A DNA stretch of 22,997 bases from positions 1 through 22,997 of IMG/VR virus record IMGVR_UViG_3300010883_005521; one strand, written 5' to 3'. This DNA comes from a virus. Position 1 is the stretch's first letter. Each line of letters starts with the position of its first letter. Below the pieces are notes generated by a model, which saw nothing but the letters and a program-made list of their open reading frames with translations, did no database searches and was not told where the DNA came from. Made by a program: the position numbers and the translations under genes. Shown here one piece after another: positions 12,993-20,725 of the stretch.

Positions 12993-13456
12993 CACATTTT
13001 ATGTCTCCGAGTTCATACTCCAGACTCATCGAAACAACTATCAAAGTTAAGAGGTTGGAAAAAAACGCAATTATTCCAACTAAACCAAATAATGATGACG
13101 CTGGATGGGACTTATATGCTATCATAAGTAGGAGCTTAGCGCCCAATCAACGTGTGGTATATAGGACTGGTATATCGTTAGAAATACCAGAAGGTATAGT
13201 TGGGTTGGTATGGCCAAGGTCAGGACTCTCTGTCAAGCATGGCATAGATGTTCTAGCAGGAGTAATCGACTCTGGGTATCGAGGAGAAATTCAGGTGTGT
13301 CTACTTAATACTAGCGACATTTGGGTAGAAATTCAAGAAGGAGAGAGGATTGCACAAATCCTATTTCAGGAAATTCCAAAAATTAAACTAGAAGAAGTTA
13401 CACTGCTAGCAAACTCAGATCGAGGTGAAAATGGGTTTGGTAGCAGTGGCAAATAG
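12989..13456 (+). CDS. dut: dUTP diphosphatase
   Basis: All five motifs of trimeric dUTPase are present in 155 residues: DAGWDLYA (37-44), PRSGLSVKHG (76-85), GVIDSGYRGEIQV (91-103, with the catalytic Asp of the motif), GERIAQILF (118-126) and the C-terminal RGENGFGSSG (145-154) that closes over the substrate. It hydrolyses dUTP to dUMP and pyrophosphate, keeping uracil out of phage DNA and giving dUMP for dTMP synthesis. The ATGA overlap with nrdB shows translational coupling. A second ATG at 13001 is also possible and would shorten the N-terminus by four residues. Confidence 0.96.
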   Translation: MTHFMSPSSYSRLIETTIKVKRLEKNAIIPTKPNNDDAGWDLYAIISRSLAPNQRVVYRTGISLEIPEGIVGLVWPRSGLSVKHGIDVLAGVIDSGYRGEIQVCLLNTSDIWVEIQEGERIAQILFQEIPKIKLEEVTLLANSDRGENGFGSSGK

Positions 13457-13467
13457 AAAGAGTTCAC

Positions 13468-14157
13468 ATGAAAAAATCTGCTGTAAACAGACAAAAACGA
13501 CAAGCTCAGTCTAGAAAAATCGTTCCCCTCTCAGCGAAAACAGAAAATCAAAAAGACTACATAAGAGATATTGTAGACAATGACATAGTGTTTTGCACTG
13601 GCCCATCCGGCTGTGGTAAATCATTCATTGCGGCGGGTATGGCAGCAAGCCTGATATTTACAAAGCAGGTAGAGCAGATTATAATCACGAGACCCCTAGT
13701 ATGTGCGGGAAAAGATATAGGGGCATTGCCCGGAGAACTAGATGAAAAAATCAGACCATACCTAATGCCGATGGAGGAAAACTTGAGGTATTTTCTAGGC
13801 AGAGATTTTTACGCTCAACTTTTTAATGGTAGAAAAATTAGATATGAACCATTAGAAGTCATGAGAGGAGCCACGTTTCATGGGGCGTATATGATTCTGG
13901 ACGAAGCGCAAAACTGCACACTGGATCAGATAAAAATGTTTGTGACACGGATGGGAGAAGGGTCTAAGGTTTTAGTCAATGGAGATACTAGACAGACAGA
14001 CATCCATAGGTTTAGTGGGCTGATGGAGTGCATTGATAGACTAGATGGAGTTAGAGGAGTGGGGATTAGTCAGTTGTACTACGAAGATATACAGAGAAAT
14101 GGAATAATAGGAAGGGTTCTTGAAGCCCTAGAAGAGGACTCTTATGATCAACTATGA
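13468..14157 (+). CDS. phoH: PhoH-like P-loop ATPase
   Basis: The 229-residue product is a single PhoH domain. Walker A is GPSGCGKS (45-52), Walker B MILDEAQN (142-149), and the family block ITRPLVCAGKDIGALPGEL (73-91) precedes DEKIRPYLMPMEENL. NGDTRQTD near 171-178 is the sensor-like segment. PhoH proteins are ATPases related to superfamily 1 helicases; in phages they are common but their job is unsettled (RNA metabolism or phosphate-stress related). The N-terminus is short and basic (MKKSAVNRQKRQAQSRK), without the KH or PIN domains found in some bacterial versions. AAAGAG precedes the ATG by about 7 bases. Confidence 0.92.
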   Translation: MKKSAVNRQKRQAQSRKIVPLSAKTENQKDYIRDIVDNDIVFCTGPSGCGKSFIAAGMAASLIFTKQVEQIIITRPLVCAGKDIGALPGELDEKIRPYLMPMEENLRYFLGRDFYAQLFNGRKIRYEPLEVMRGATFHGAYMILDEAQNCTLDQIKMFVTRMGEGSKVLVNGDTRQTDIHRFSGLMECIDRLDGVRGVGISQLYYEDIQRNGIIGRVLEALEEDSYDQL

Positions 14158-14503
14158 TTATGTTTGTACGGATTGTAACCATGAATTAAAGAATGTTATG
14201 CAGTCAATAAAAGATGAGCCGAAAAAAAAATGTCCAGAATGTGGAAATAATGCACTCGAAAGGGTGATGTATGGTGGATCCTACGGGTTTGTTAGTAACA
14301 CTTCAACCATCGGCCAGCTAGCGGATAAAAACGCTAGGGGTATGGGTCACTACCAAAGGTCTGAAATAGAGGCAAAGGTAAAAGAAAACAAACCTCCGTC
14401 TAGTCAGACTATATATGGTAAATATGCAACAGCAACTAAGTCTGAGATAAGTAAAATGACACCTCAGCAGCAGCAAAACTATATCACGAAGGGGCACAAG
14501 TGA
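14144..14503 (+). CDS. FmdB-type zinc-ribbon protein
   Basis: The N-terminal YDYVCTDCNHEL...KKCPECGN has the four cysteines C8, C11, C30 and C33 of the FmdB putative regulatory zinc ribbon, including the typical Y-x-Y/F start and P-x-x-x-CPECG second half. The remainder (VMYGGSYGFVSN, then a Lys/Gln/Ser-rich tail) is probably disordered. The family is small, and its function is not established. It overlaps phoH by 14 bases and its stop overlaps the next GTG start. A role as an adaptor in transcription or RNA processing is a guess. Confidence 0.8.
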   Translation: MINYDYVCTDCNHELKNVMQSIKDEPKKKCPECGNNALERVMYGGSYGFVSNTSTIGQLADKNARGMGHYQRSEIEAKVKENKPPSSQTIYGKYATATKSEISKMTPQQQQNYITKGHK

Positions 14504-14793
14504 GTGATAAAATGCACGAGGAATGCTTTGACAGGCTAGGTAACCCCACACTAACAGACAGGGAGACAGTCTACGCTAAGAGAAGAATAGTAAACGAAAC
14601 CGAGGCGTATTTAGTAGCTACACATCAGGACATCCCATTCAATCCACGTGGAACACCAGCGTCCATAGAAGACTATGTAAACATTAGACTAAAAAAAACG
14701 TCGCAGGAAACTTTCAACTTTTACATGTTGTTTCTTAAGACGAACAATTCTTTATATTTAACTAAAGCACAAAGGAGATTTTTAAATGACTAA
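14500..14793 (+). CDS. hypothetical protein, 97 aa
   Basis: I accept the GTG at 14500, which overlaps the previous TGA (GTGA) and has GAAGGGG 6 bases upstream; an ATG at 14512 is in frame but lacks a comparable RBS. The product (MSDKMHEECFDRLGNPTLTD) contains ETVYAKRRIVNETEAYLVAT and a C-terminal helical part with FNFYMLFLKTNNSLYL. It is mixed charged and likely all-helical. No family is recognised. The C-terminus overlaps the next gene by 8 bases. Confidence 0.6.
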   Translation: MSDKMHEECFDRLGNPTLTDRETVYAKRRIVNETEAYLVATHQDIPFNPRGTPASIEDYVNIRLKKTSQETFNFYMLFLKTNNSLYLTKAQRRFLND

Positions 14794-15079
14794 AAAAGGG
14801 CCATTAGGAAAAGCGGAAGAGTTTTACGTGGAGCATCACTGTAACACTAGTACTGTAGAAGAAATAGCCAAAGAGCTAGATAGACCAAAATCCACCATTA
14901 AAAAAAAGGTTGACACATGTAAGAAAGACACTGTACTAGGGACTGCTGGCTCACAAATCGCCAGACAAGACGGTATTGCCATAATGACAGAAAACGCATC
15001 TGCTACATCAGACGAGACTAATAAGTCTCAACAGATAGCTATCAGAGCTAAAAACTGTACTACAGGCACTACTAAGTAA
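14786..15079 (+). CDS. small helix-turn-helix protein, 97 aa
   Basis: The N-terminal half MTKKGPLGKAEEFYVEHHCN, TSTVEEIAKELDRPKSTIKK contains a helix-turn-helix (about 23-42: VEEIAKELDRPKSTIKKKV) of the kind seen in MarR/sigma region 4-like DNA-binding units. The C-terminal half has GIAIMTENASATSDETNK and is probably flexible. It could be a phage transcription regulator or a DNA-binding accessory protein. AAGGAG precedes the ATG by about 10 bases. The stop overlaps the next ATG (TAATG). Confidence 0.66.
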   Translation: MTKKGPLGKAEEFYVEHHCNTSTVEEIAKELDRPKSTIKKKVDTCKKDTVLGTAGSQIARQDGIAIMTENASATSDETNKSQQIAIRAKNCTTGTTK

Positions 15080-15528
15080 TGTTAATATCGGGAAGAGAAA
15101 ACTGGTTGCAACACTACAGGGCTGACAAGAGCAGCATCTGGGTAAGCACCGAGATGTCCAATGGAGAGATTATCTTCTTTAAAGAAGACGAGGGAGAGAG
15201 ACTTTCGTATTGGCTAGACGTTAAACAGATGTGCGTTAGTGATGATTTATCAATTCACTCAATAACACTACAGTTTAAGTCCCACAAGGTAACAACCGAT
15301 ACGTCCGACTGTGAAGCAGTGTACCTAACAAAGGCCGCTATAGGCAGGTTAGGAGCTGAGCGCAGTCGTGACTGTATCACCGTTGGCAGATTGAATGATG
15401 GGGTAGTCCACAAAACCATGTGGATGACACCAGAACTTATTGAAGAAATATCCACACAAGACACTATTGAGGAATGTATCCAAGAGGCATTGATATACCA
15501 TGACAAAGAAAAGAACAGAACTAAGTAA
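15079..15528 (+). CDS. hypothetical protein, 149 aa
   Basis: The start overlaps the preceding stop. The product has a beta-rich N-terminal half (SSIWVSTEMSNGEIIFFKED, then YWLDVKQMCVSDDLSIHSIT) and a helical C-terminus (TPELIEEISTQDTIEECIQE). No motif is recognised. Location between a helix-turn-helix protein and the recombination genes suggests a DNA-transaction role, but nothing in the sequence proves it. It overlaps the next gene by 29 bases, a larger overlap than is usual here. Confidence 0.58.
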   Translation: MLISGRENWLQHYRADKSSIWVSTEMSNGEIIFFKEDEGERLSYWLDVKQMCVSDDLSIHSITLQFKSHKVTTDTSDCEAVYLTKAAIGRLGAERSRDCITVGRLNDGVVHKTMWMTPELIEEISTQDTIEECIQEALIYHDKEKNRTK

Positions 15529-15949
15529 CTACAAGTCACCATCTACAGGTGAATATTGCACCTGCGCCCAGTACCTAGCTGAAATTATGTGTACTCGGAT
15601 GGCGGAAAAAGAAAACGAAGGCAGTCAAGCATATAAGTTTTGGAACACGCCGAAGTGGAAAAAAACATATGCTTATCAGGTGATGCTTGCCAATAAACTT
15701 GTAAGAAAGTTTATCTGCTCAGCTATAGTCAAAGCTATAAATTCTAAAGAGCTAAAGCACGTGTATTCGCTCGGTTATCCAGATTTAGAGCAAGTAATTT
15801 CTAAATATCAAAAGATAGTTGAGCAACAGGACGTACAATCAGCTACAATAAAGATACAGGAACAACCGAAACGACGATCTGGCTCTTTCGGTAGTAAATC
15901 TAGTATGCAAAAACTGAGAGGCTTAGATGGCAAAGAAAAAGAAGGTTAA
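15500..15949 (+). CDS. hypothetical phage protein, 149 aa
   Basis: The product starts MTKKRTELSNYKSPSTGEYC and continues with CAQYLAEIMCTRMAEKENEG, YKFWNTPKWKKTYAYQVMLA and a helix NKLVRKFICSAIVKAINSK. I associate the pattern TGEYCT-x-AQY-AE...KAEKEN-G...YKFWN with a phage family that recurs near recombinase genes, of unknown function. The C-terminal 30 residues are basic and low in complexity (RRSGSFGSKSSMQK). It overlaps the RecA-like gene by 23 bases, so the two are translationally coupled; an accessory role in recombination is a reasonable inference. Confidence 0.62.
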   Translation: MTKKRTELSNYKSPSTGEYCTCAQYLAEIMCTRMAEKENEGSQAYKFWNTPKWKKTYAYQVMLANKLVRKFICSAIVKAINSKELKHVYSLGYPDLEQVISKYQKIVEQQDVQSATIKIQEQPKRRSGSFGSKSSMQKLRGLDGKEKEG

Positions 15950-17030
15950 CAAATTTATAGACGACGTTGTAAGTAGTAGTATCTGCTCTAACTATGGGGA
16001 CGTTATAAGAACGGGTTCAGAAGTCTTAGCAAACATTAGTAGTCTCTCTGTCATTGGTATATCCCCAGCGTTAGACATCGCGCTCGGTGGTGGACTGCGA
16101 GAGGGGAGCTGTGTCGTCATGACGGGGGATCCTAAGAGTGGCAAAACTACTACAGCCCTACATTTTGCAGCTAAATGTCAAAAGATAGGAAAGAAAGTAA
16201 TATACGCAAACACGGAAGGCAGACTGGCTAAGCAAAATTTTGAAGGAATCAAAGGATTAGACCCAGATAAGATTCTCATCATAGAATCGACTGATGATAA
16301 AATTTTGTCAGCGGAGGATTTTTTAAACATTCTGGAGTACTATATCAATAATGATCCATCGTGTTTAATTATTGTTGACTCTGTATCCAACATGGTTCCA
16401 CGGGATGAGCTAGAGGGCGAGGTTAGAACTGGCGTTAGAAACGCACTACCGAGACTCCTATCAATGTTCTTTAAGCGTATCGGTGGATCAGTAACGAAAA
16501 ACAAAACGATATTAATTTGTATCACACACAACATTGCGAACACTGGAGGTAGTAGATTCTCGCCACTTAAAATGGCTGACTGTGGGAACATGTTACAGTA
16601 TCAAGCTGGTACTAATATGATTATTACACATCGTGGAAAGTGGCAGGTTCCAGCTCAGACAGGCCCACACGTAGGCCAAATTGCAAACTGGAATATTAAG
16701 ACATCAAACGCAGGTGGTATACCAAACTCAACAGCGGAGAGCTGGATACGCTATGGAATAGGCCTAGACGAAGTGCAGGAAGTAGTTCAAATTGCCTGTG
16801 AGTTCAGGCTAATAAAAACAGCAGGAGCTTGGTATACAATACAATGTGCTATAGATGAACAAGAAGATCCATCTGTGTCAAAGATTCTTAAGGACAACGA
16901 AGTGTCAGACAAAGAAGAAGACATAGAGAGGTTCTTTAAATTCCAAGGCGTGAATAACTTATGCGATTTTTTAAATGAAAACCAAGAAGTTGCAGACTTC
17001 ATATATGCCAAAGTCAAGGAGTTATTTTGA
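15927..17030 (+). CDS. RecA/UvsX-like recombinase
   Basis: The 367-residue product is a RecA-fold ATPase. Walker A is GDPKSGKT (67-74), preceded by the typical SPALDIALGGGLREG (46-60) and followed by IYANTEGRL, where the Glu after the strand is the catalytic-Glu position. Walker B is LIIVDSVSNMVP (147-158). QYQAGTNMIITHRGK and WNIKTSNAGGIPNS resemble the DNA-binding loop region. The protein would form filaments on single strands coated by the phage SSB, catalyse strand exchange and support recombination-dependent replication. The C-terminal 90 residues (VQIACEFRLIKTAG, then KVKELF) are divergent from bacterial RecA. Neighbouring nuclease genes fit a recombination module. Confidence 0.88.
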   Translation: MAKKKKVNKFIDDVVSSSICSNYGDVIRTGSEVLANISSLSVIGISPALDIALGGGLREGSCVVMTGDPKSGKTTTALHFAAKCQKIGKKVIYANTEGRLAKQNFEGIKGLDPDKILIIESTDDKILSAEDFLNILEYYINNDPSCLIIVDSVSNMVPRDELEGEVRTGVRNALPRLLSMFFKRIGGSVTKNKTILICITHNIANTGGSRFSPLKMADCGNMLQYQAGTNMIITHRGKWQVPAQTGPHVGQIANWNIKTSNAGGIPNSTAESWIRYGIGLDEVQEVVQIACEFRLIKTAGAWYTIQCAIDEQEDPSVSKILKDNEVSDKEEDIERFFKFQGVNNLCDFLNENQEVADFIYAKVKELF

Positions 17031-17449
17031 AGGTCATTGGGCTGAATGGTATGAGGTATAACCTAAACCTATCCAAGTACAACGTCTATAAAAATGACAG
17101 CAGAAAAAGATCTAAGCATCACATAAGAGCAAGACAGTTGATAGCAGAAGTCTACCATAGTTACAGAGTGCTTGAGGAAGTAAAAATGCCGGGCAGTACG
17201 GCAACTCACAGAAAATCTGTGCTGTACTTAGATTTCTTTATACCGAACATTAAGGTTGCCTTTGAGGTACATGGTCGTCAGCACTACGAACATGTCCCAT
17301 TCTTCCACAAGACAAAGGCTGACTTCTTAAGGGCGAAGGCTAGGGATGAAGATAAGATTGATTGGTGCGAACTAAATAACATAACATTAGTAACCCTTAA
17401 ATATTCAGGAACAGACGATGAGTGGAGAAAATCAATTAAAAGCATCTGA
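17027..17449 (+). CDS. PD-(D/E)XK-type endonuclease, putative junction or repair nuclease
   Basis: The core resembles the DUF559/Vsr-like branch of PD-(D/E)XK nucleases: YLDFFIPN (67-74, with D69), VAFEVHGRQHYE (77-88, with E80, H82 and H86) and a basic segment HKTKADFLRAKARDEDK (94-110). The last strand is NNITLVTLKYS. The start is TTG at 17027, overlapping the recA-like stop (TTGA), with AAGGAG 6 bases upstream; the first ATG at 17051 has no RBS. Being coupled to the recombinase suggests Holliday-junction or branch cleavage, as T4 gp49 or T7 gp3 do, though those are different families. The product overlaps the next gene by 32 bases. Confidence 0.72.
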   Translation: MKVIGLNGMRYNLNLSKYNVYKNDSRKRSKHHIRARQLIAEVYHSYRVLEEVKMPGSTATHRKSVLYLDFFIPNIKVAFEVHGRQHYEHVPFFHKTKADFLRAKARDEDKIDWCELNNITLVTLKYSGTDDEWRKSIKSI

Positions 17450-17894
17450 AAGATTATCAGAGCATATTAAGACCATAGAAGAATACGTTAACGCATCCAA
17501 TGCATCGTATTCGATGTTCAACGCAGAGTATATTATATCCTCAAATTTAACAAGAGACGACTTGTCTTCGATGACAAGCAAAGAAATGTTCGACGCAGCA
17601 TATCTCTTGTATGGGTATTCAACGTATATTCAAGATGAAATAAATAAGAACAAGGTTGCATTTAACTGGTGTGAAGACCAAATAGAAAAACTAGTTGCAG
17701 CTAACTTAAACAATTTTGACCAGTATACTAAACACAACGTTAAAAGACAGTTAATAATTAAAGAGAACAGTTACGCATCAAGCGTAGACAACATGCGAAT
17801 AACGGCAGAAGCTAGGCTTCAGTGTTTAGAAGGTAAGGTATACGAACTAAAGCGCCAAGGCGATGTTTTATTAGAAAAGGCAAAAAGACTATGA
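17418..17894 (+). CDS. helical hypothetical protein, 158 aa
   Basis: The product is almost entirely helical: ENQLKASERLSEHIKTIEEY, then a middle region with NLTRDDLSSMTSKEMFDAAY and LLYGYSTYIQDEINKNKVAF, and a C-terminal coiled coil (RITAEARLQCLEGKVYELKR). The conserved-looking core AxxLxxYxxYxQxExNxxxxxxxWCED suggests a four-helix unit. I have no family name. Position between a nuclease and a zinc-ribbon gene next to the helicase fits a recombination or helicase-loading mediator, but this is inference only. It has a 4-base ATGA overlap with the next gene. Confidence 0.6.
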   Translation: MSGENQLKASERLSEHIKTIEEYVNASNASYSMFNAEYIISSNLTRDDLSSMTSKEMFDAAYLLYGYSTYIQDEINKNKVAFNWCEDQIEKLVAANLNNFDQYTKHNVKRQLIIKENSYASSVDNMRITAEARLQCLEGKVYELKRQGDVLLEKAKRL

Positions 17895-18250
17895 AACCAG
17901 AAGATTTTAGCATTGAAGAGTTACAGGAAATATTAGAAGCGAAGATTAAAGAGTTGGAAAAAGAAGAATCTACGCCAGACGATGGAGCTTCTGTTAAAGA
18001 AGACTTCACCGTTTCTAGAAACTTAGATAATACAAAAATAAAAAGGCCAGTCAAGGCTCGTGAGAATACTTGGGTAGACACTGGGGAAAACAAAGACGTG
18101 ACAACCCCTGAGGTTGAATTAACGCCACGTAAAAGACCCAAGGCGGCCACGACAAACAAAAGATGTCACGTTTGTGGTAAAGATTTTCAAATAAGCACAA
18201 AGTTAGACAGTGGTGACTTTATGCGTTGTAACGACTGCACAGGACGATAA
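17891..18250 (+). CDS. C-terminal zinc-ribbon protein, 119 aa
   Basis: The ATGA overlap with the preceding gene defines the start. The N-terminus is an acidic helix (FSIEELQEILEAKIKELEKE), followed by a long disordered, charged linker (about 25-88), and a C-terminal zinc ribbon with C92, C95, C113 and C116 (KRCHVCGKDF...MRCNDC). Such a helix-linker-ribbon protein would suit an adaptor for single-stranded DNA or for the DnaB-like helicase that starts 2 bases after its stop. Function is not known. Confidence 0.65.
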   Translation: MKPEDFSIEELQEILEAKIKELEKEESTPDDGASVKEDFTVSRNLDNTKIKRPVKARENTWVDTGENKDVTTPEVELTPRKRPKAATTNKRCHVCGKDFQISTKLDSGDFMRCNDCTGR

Positions 18251-18252
18251 AA

Positions 18253-19743
18253 ATGGATCATATTTTGACAGACGTTGGATCAGAAAGGGCTGTATTAGCA
18301 GCCTTGTTCCAACATGGTATTGAAGCATATGTAGAAGTAGCAGACATCATTGACGCATCGTCTTTTGGACATGTGAACAATCAAGTGCTGTACGCCTGTG
18401 TTCAGCAGGTTATTGAGGGTAACTCAAAGGTTGACCTTCCGTCAATCCTATCGGCAGCGTCTCAGCTTAATCATACGGATCGAGTTGAGAACAAGCAGGA
18501 GTTGCAATACATCAAGTCCTTGTTTGATTTTCCTGTAAATAAAGATAACGTATTTAACTTTGCCGTACAGATAAAAAAGTTTGAGTTTGCTCGTAGGATT
18601 AAAAAACTATCCCTAAAGATCCATAAAGACATTGACGATATAACTGGAACTGAGAGCGTTGACGAAATCATAGGGATGCTAGAAGAACCAGTAATGGATT
18701 TTCTAAGAGAAGACGACGGTGGAGAAAGACCAGAAAAAATTGGAAAAGGCATTGAAGACTATATTCAGTTTATCACTGAGAACAAGTGTGATATAATTGG
18801 TATACCTAGTGGCTTTAATAGGTTCGACCACGCCATTGGAGGAGGTCTTCGTAGAAAGTGTGTTGATCTGGTTGCAGCAAGACCAAAGGTTGGCAAGAGT
18901 GTGTTCGCTGACAACGTAGCAATTAACGTTGCGTCAGATGGTGTTCCTGTTTTGGTTCTAGATACAGAGATGTCAAAAGAAGATCATCTTAATAGAATCC
19001 TCGCCAATCTAAGCGGCGTGCCAATATCTGACATCGCGACGGGGAAGTTCGTAGATGATGACGATCAAAGTCACGCAGTTCATGAGGCTGTAAAAAAGAT
19101 AGAGAGTATTCCATACAACTATGTCAGCGTGGCCGGTAAGCCTTTTGAGCAGATATTAAACATTATTAAGAGATGGATTATACAAGACGTAAAAATGGAT
19201 GAACACGGACGAACCAATGATTGTGTTGTCATCTATGACTATCTAAAGCTAATGTCGTCTAGTTCCATAACAAATAATATTCAAGAATACCAAGCGCTTG
19301 GGTTCCAAATCACAAATCTTCACAACTTAGCAGTAAAGTTTGATTTCCCATGCTTATCTTTTGTTCAGTTGAACAGAGACGGGATAACAAAAGAGTCTAC
19401 AGACGCTGTATCAGGGTCTGACAGGCTCATTTGGTTATGCACGTCATTCTCCATCTTTAAAACCAAGTCTCCAGAGGAGCTCGCAGAGGACGGCCCACGG
19501 GCTGGCAATAGGAAACTTGTACCCATTGTTTGTAGACATGGGTCTGGAATGGAGGATGGAAACTATATCAACATGAATATGGCGGGAGAATTTGCTAGGC
19601 TAGATGAGTTGAGGACTAGGAATGAGTTTAGGTCTCAGCCGGTTGATGATAGTGGACTGATCGATGAGGAAAATTTACATAAAGTTAACGAGGATATTGA
19701 AGAACATGGAACTGAAAAAAATCAAAAAGCTCCTTGGGAATAA
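18253..19743 (+). CDS. replicative DNA helicase, DnaB-like
   Basis: The 496-residue product has the DnaB layout. The N-terminal domain (about 1-120: SERAVLAALFQHGIEAYVEV, DIIDASSFGHVNNQVLYACV) is the primase-interacting helical domain, and the C-terminal RecA-like motor starts near 178 with IIGIPSGFNRFDHAIGGGLR. Walker A is ARPKVGKS (209-216), with Ala in place of the first Gly, as in many DnaB proteins. VLVLDTEMS (233-241) is the DnaB H1a-like block, and VVIYDYLKLM is Walker B. It unwinds the fork 5'-3' as a hexamer. The C-terminal tail is acidic and overlaps the primase gene by 38 bases. AGGA precedes the start weakly, so translation may depend on the upstream gene. Confidence 0.92.
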   Translation: MDHILTDVGSERAVLAALFQHGIEAYVEVADIIDASSFGHVNNQVLYACVQQVIEGNSKVDLPSILSAASQLNHTDRVENKQELQYIKSLFDFPVNKDNVFNFAVQIKKFEFARRIKKLSLKIHKDIDDITGTESVDEIIGMLEEPVMDFLREDDGGERPEKIGKGIEDYIQFITENKCDIIGIPSGFNRFDHAIGGGLRRKCVDLVAARPKVGKSVFADNVAINVASDGVPVLVLDTEMSKEDHLNRILANLSGVPISDIATGKFVDDDDQSHAVHEAVKKIESIPYNYVSVAGKPFEQILNIIKRWIIQDVKMDEHGRTNDCVVIYDYLKLMSSSSITNNIQEYQALGFQITNLHNLAVKFDFPCLSFVQLNRDGITKESTDAVSGSDRLIWLCTSFSIFKTKSPEELAEDGPRAGNRKLVPIVCRHGSGMEDGNYINMNMAGEFARLDELRTRNEFRSQPVDDSGLIDEENLHKVNEDIEEHGTEKNQKAPWE

Positions 19744-20725
19744 CATAGAGCTAATTCTCTCAGAGCTTGGTATTGAATTTGAAAAAAACGGAGAGAATAT
19801 CACATGCCCCTGCCCAGTGCATGGTAGTGATAGCCCCAACAGTTTTTCATACTCCACTGATAAAAACATCTGGAGCTGCTGGTCTAGAAGATGTCAGGAT
19901 GAATATTCCAACGATGTCATTGGGTTGATACAGGGCATATTATCGGGAGATGAGGAAGAAGACATCGGCTTTAGCAAAGCTCTTACGTGGGCATGTAGTG
20001 TTTTAAACATAGATAACAACAGCGTTCTTGTGGATAAAGTCGTAGGAGAAGAGGGCGATGAGTTTGTTGAGATGGTTGGAATGTTTGCAAAAGAAGAAGA
20101 GATATCGCAAGAGGATGAACAAGTATCTATGGACTGCACGCTATCTCACCCCTCAGAATATTTTAAAAGAAGAGGGTTTCAAGAAACAACCTTGGGATAT
20201 TTTGAAGTTGGGGACTGTAATCAGAAAAAGTCTACAATGGTACAAAGAGCCATTATACCCATCTACAACCTAACGGGAGAAAAAATCGTAGCATACATCG
20301 GAAGGTCAACCAAGGATTACATTATGCCAAAGTTTTTATTCACAAAGGGGTTTAATAAGCGTAGGTATCTTTACAACTATCATAATGCCATCAGCAAGGC
20401 TAGTGAAACGTCCACCTTATTTATAACTGAAGGACAAGGAGACGTGTGGAAGCTACACGAGGCTGGAGTAATGAACGCAATTGGTATATTTGGAAAATCC
20501 CTTAGCGACCAACAAAAAAGAATACTAGAACAAAGTGGAGTAACAAGGTTAGTTGTTTTAACAGATAACGATCAGGCGGGGAGAGAGTCTAAGATACAGA
20601 TTCAAAGACAAATGAGTCGTATGTTTAAGGTTGTCTTCCCTAGAATGTCCAGAAAGGACGTTGGAGATATGACAGTAAAACAAATAAAAGAGGACATATT
20701 ACCACAACTGAAAGGCATGTATTAA
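19706..20725 (+). CDS. DNA primase, DnaG-like (zinc finger plus TOPRIM)
   Basis: The start is taken at the ATG at 19706 (MELKKIKKLLGNNIELI); an ATG at 19664 would overlap the helicase gene by a further 42 bases and lacks an RBS. The N-terminal zinc-binding domain has C34, C36, H39, C58 and C63 (CPCPVHG...WSCWSRRC), of which four would bind zinc. The TOPRIM catalytic core has E242 in FITEGQGD and D287/D289 in VLTDNDQAGRE. GESP-like features are not prominent. At 339 residues it is shorter than bacterial DnaG (about 580), lacking the C-terminal helicase-binding domain, so contact with the helicase must be made differently. It makes RNA primers for the lagging strand. The stop overlaps the next ATG (TAATG). 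Confidence 0.88.
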   Translation: MELKKIKKLLGNNIELILSELGIEFEKNGENITCPCPVHGSDSPNSFSYSTDKNIWSCWSRRCQDEYSNDVIGLIQGILSGDEEEDIGFSKALTWACSVLNIDNNSVLVDKVVGEEGDEFVEMVGMFAKEEEISQEDEQVSMDCTLSHPSEYFKRRGFQETTLGYFEVGDCNQKKSTMVQRAIIPIYNLTGEKIVAYIGRSTKDYIMPKFLFTKGFNKRRYLYNYHNAISKASETSTLFITEGQGDVWKLHEAGVMNAIGIFGKSLSDQQKRILEQSGVTRLVVLTDNDQAGRESKIQIQRQMSRMFKVVFPRMSRKDVGDMTVKQIKEDILPQLKGMY

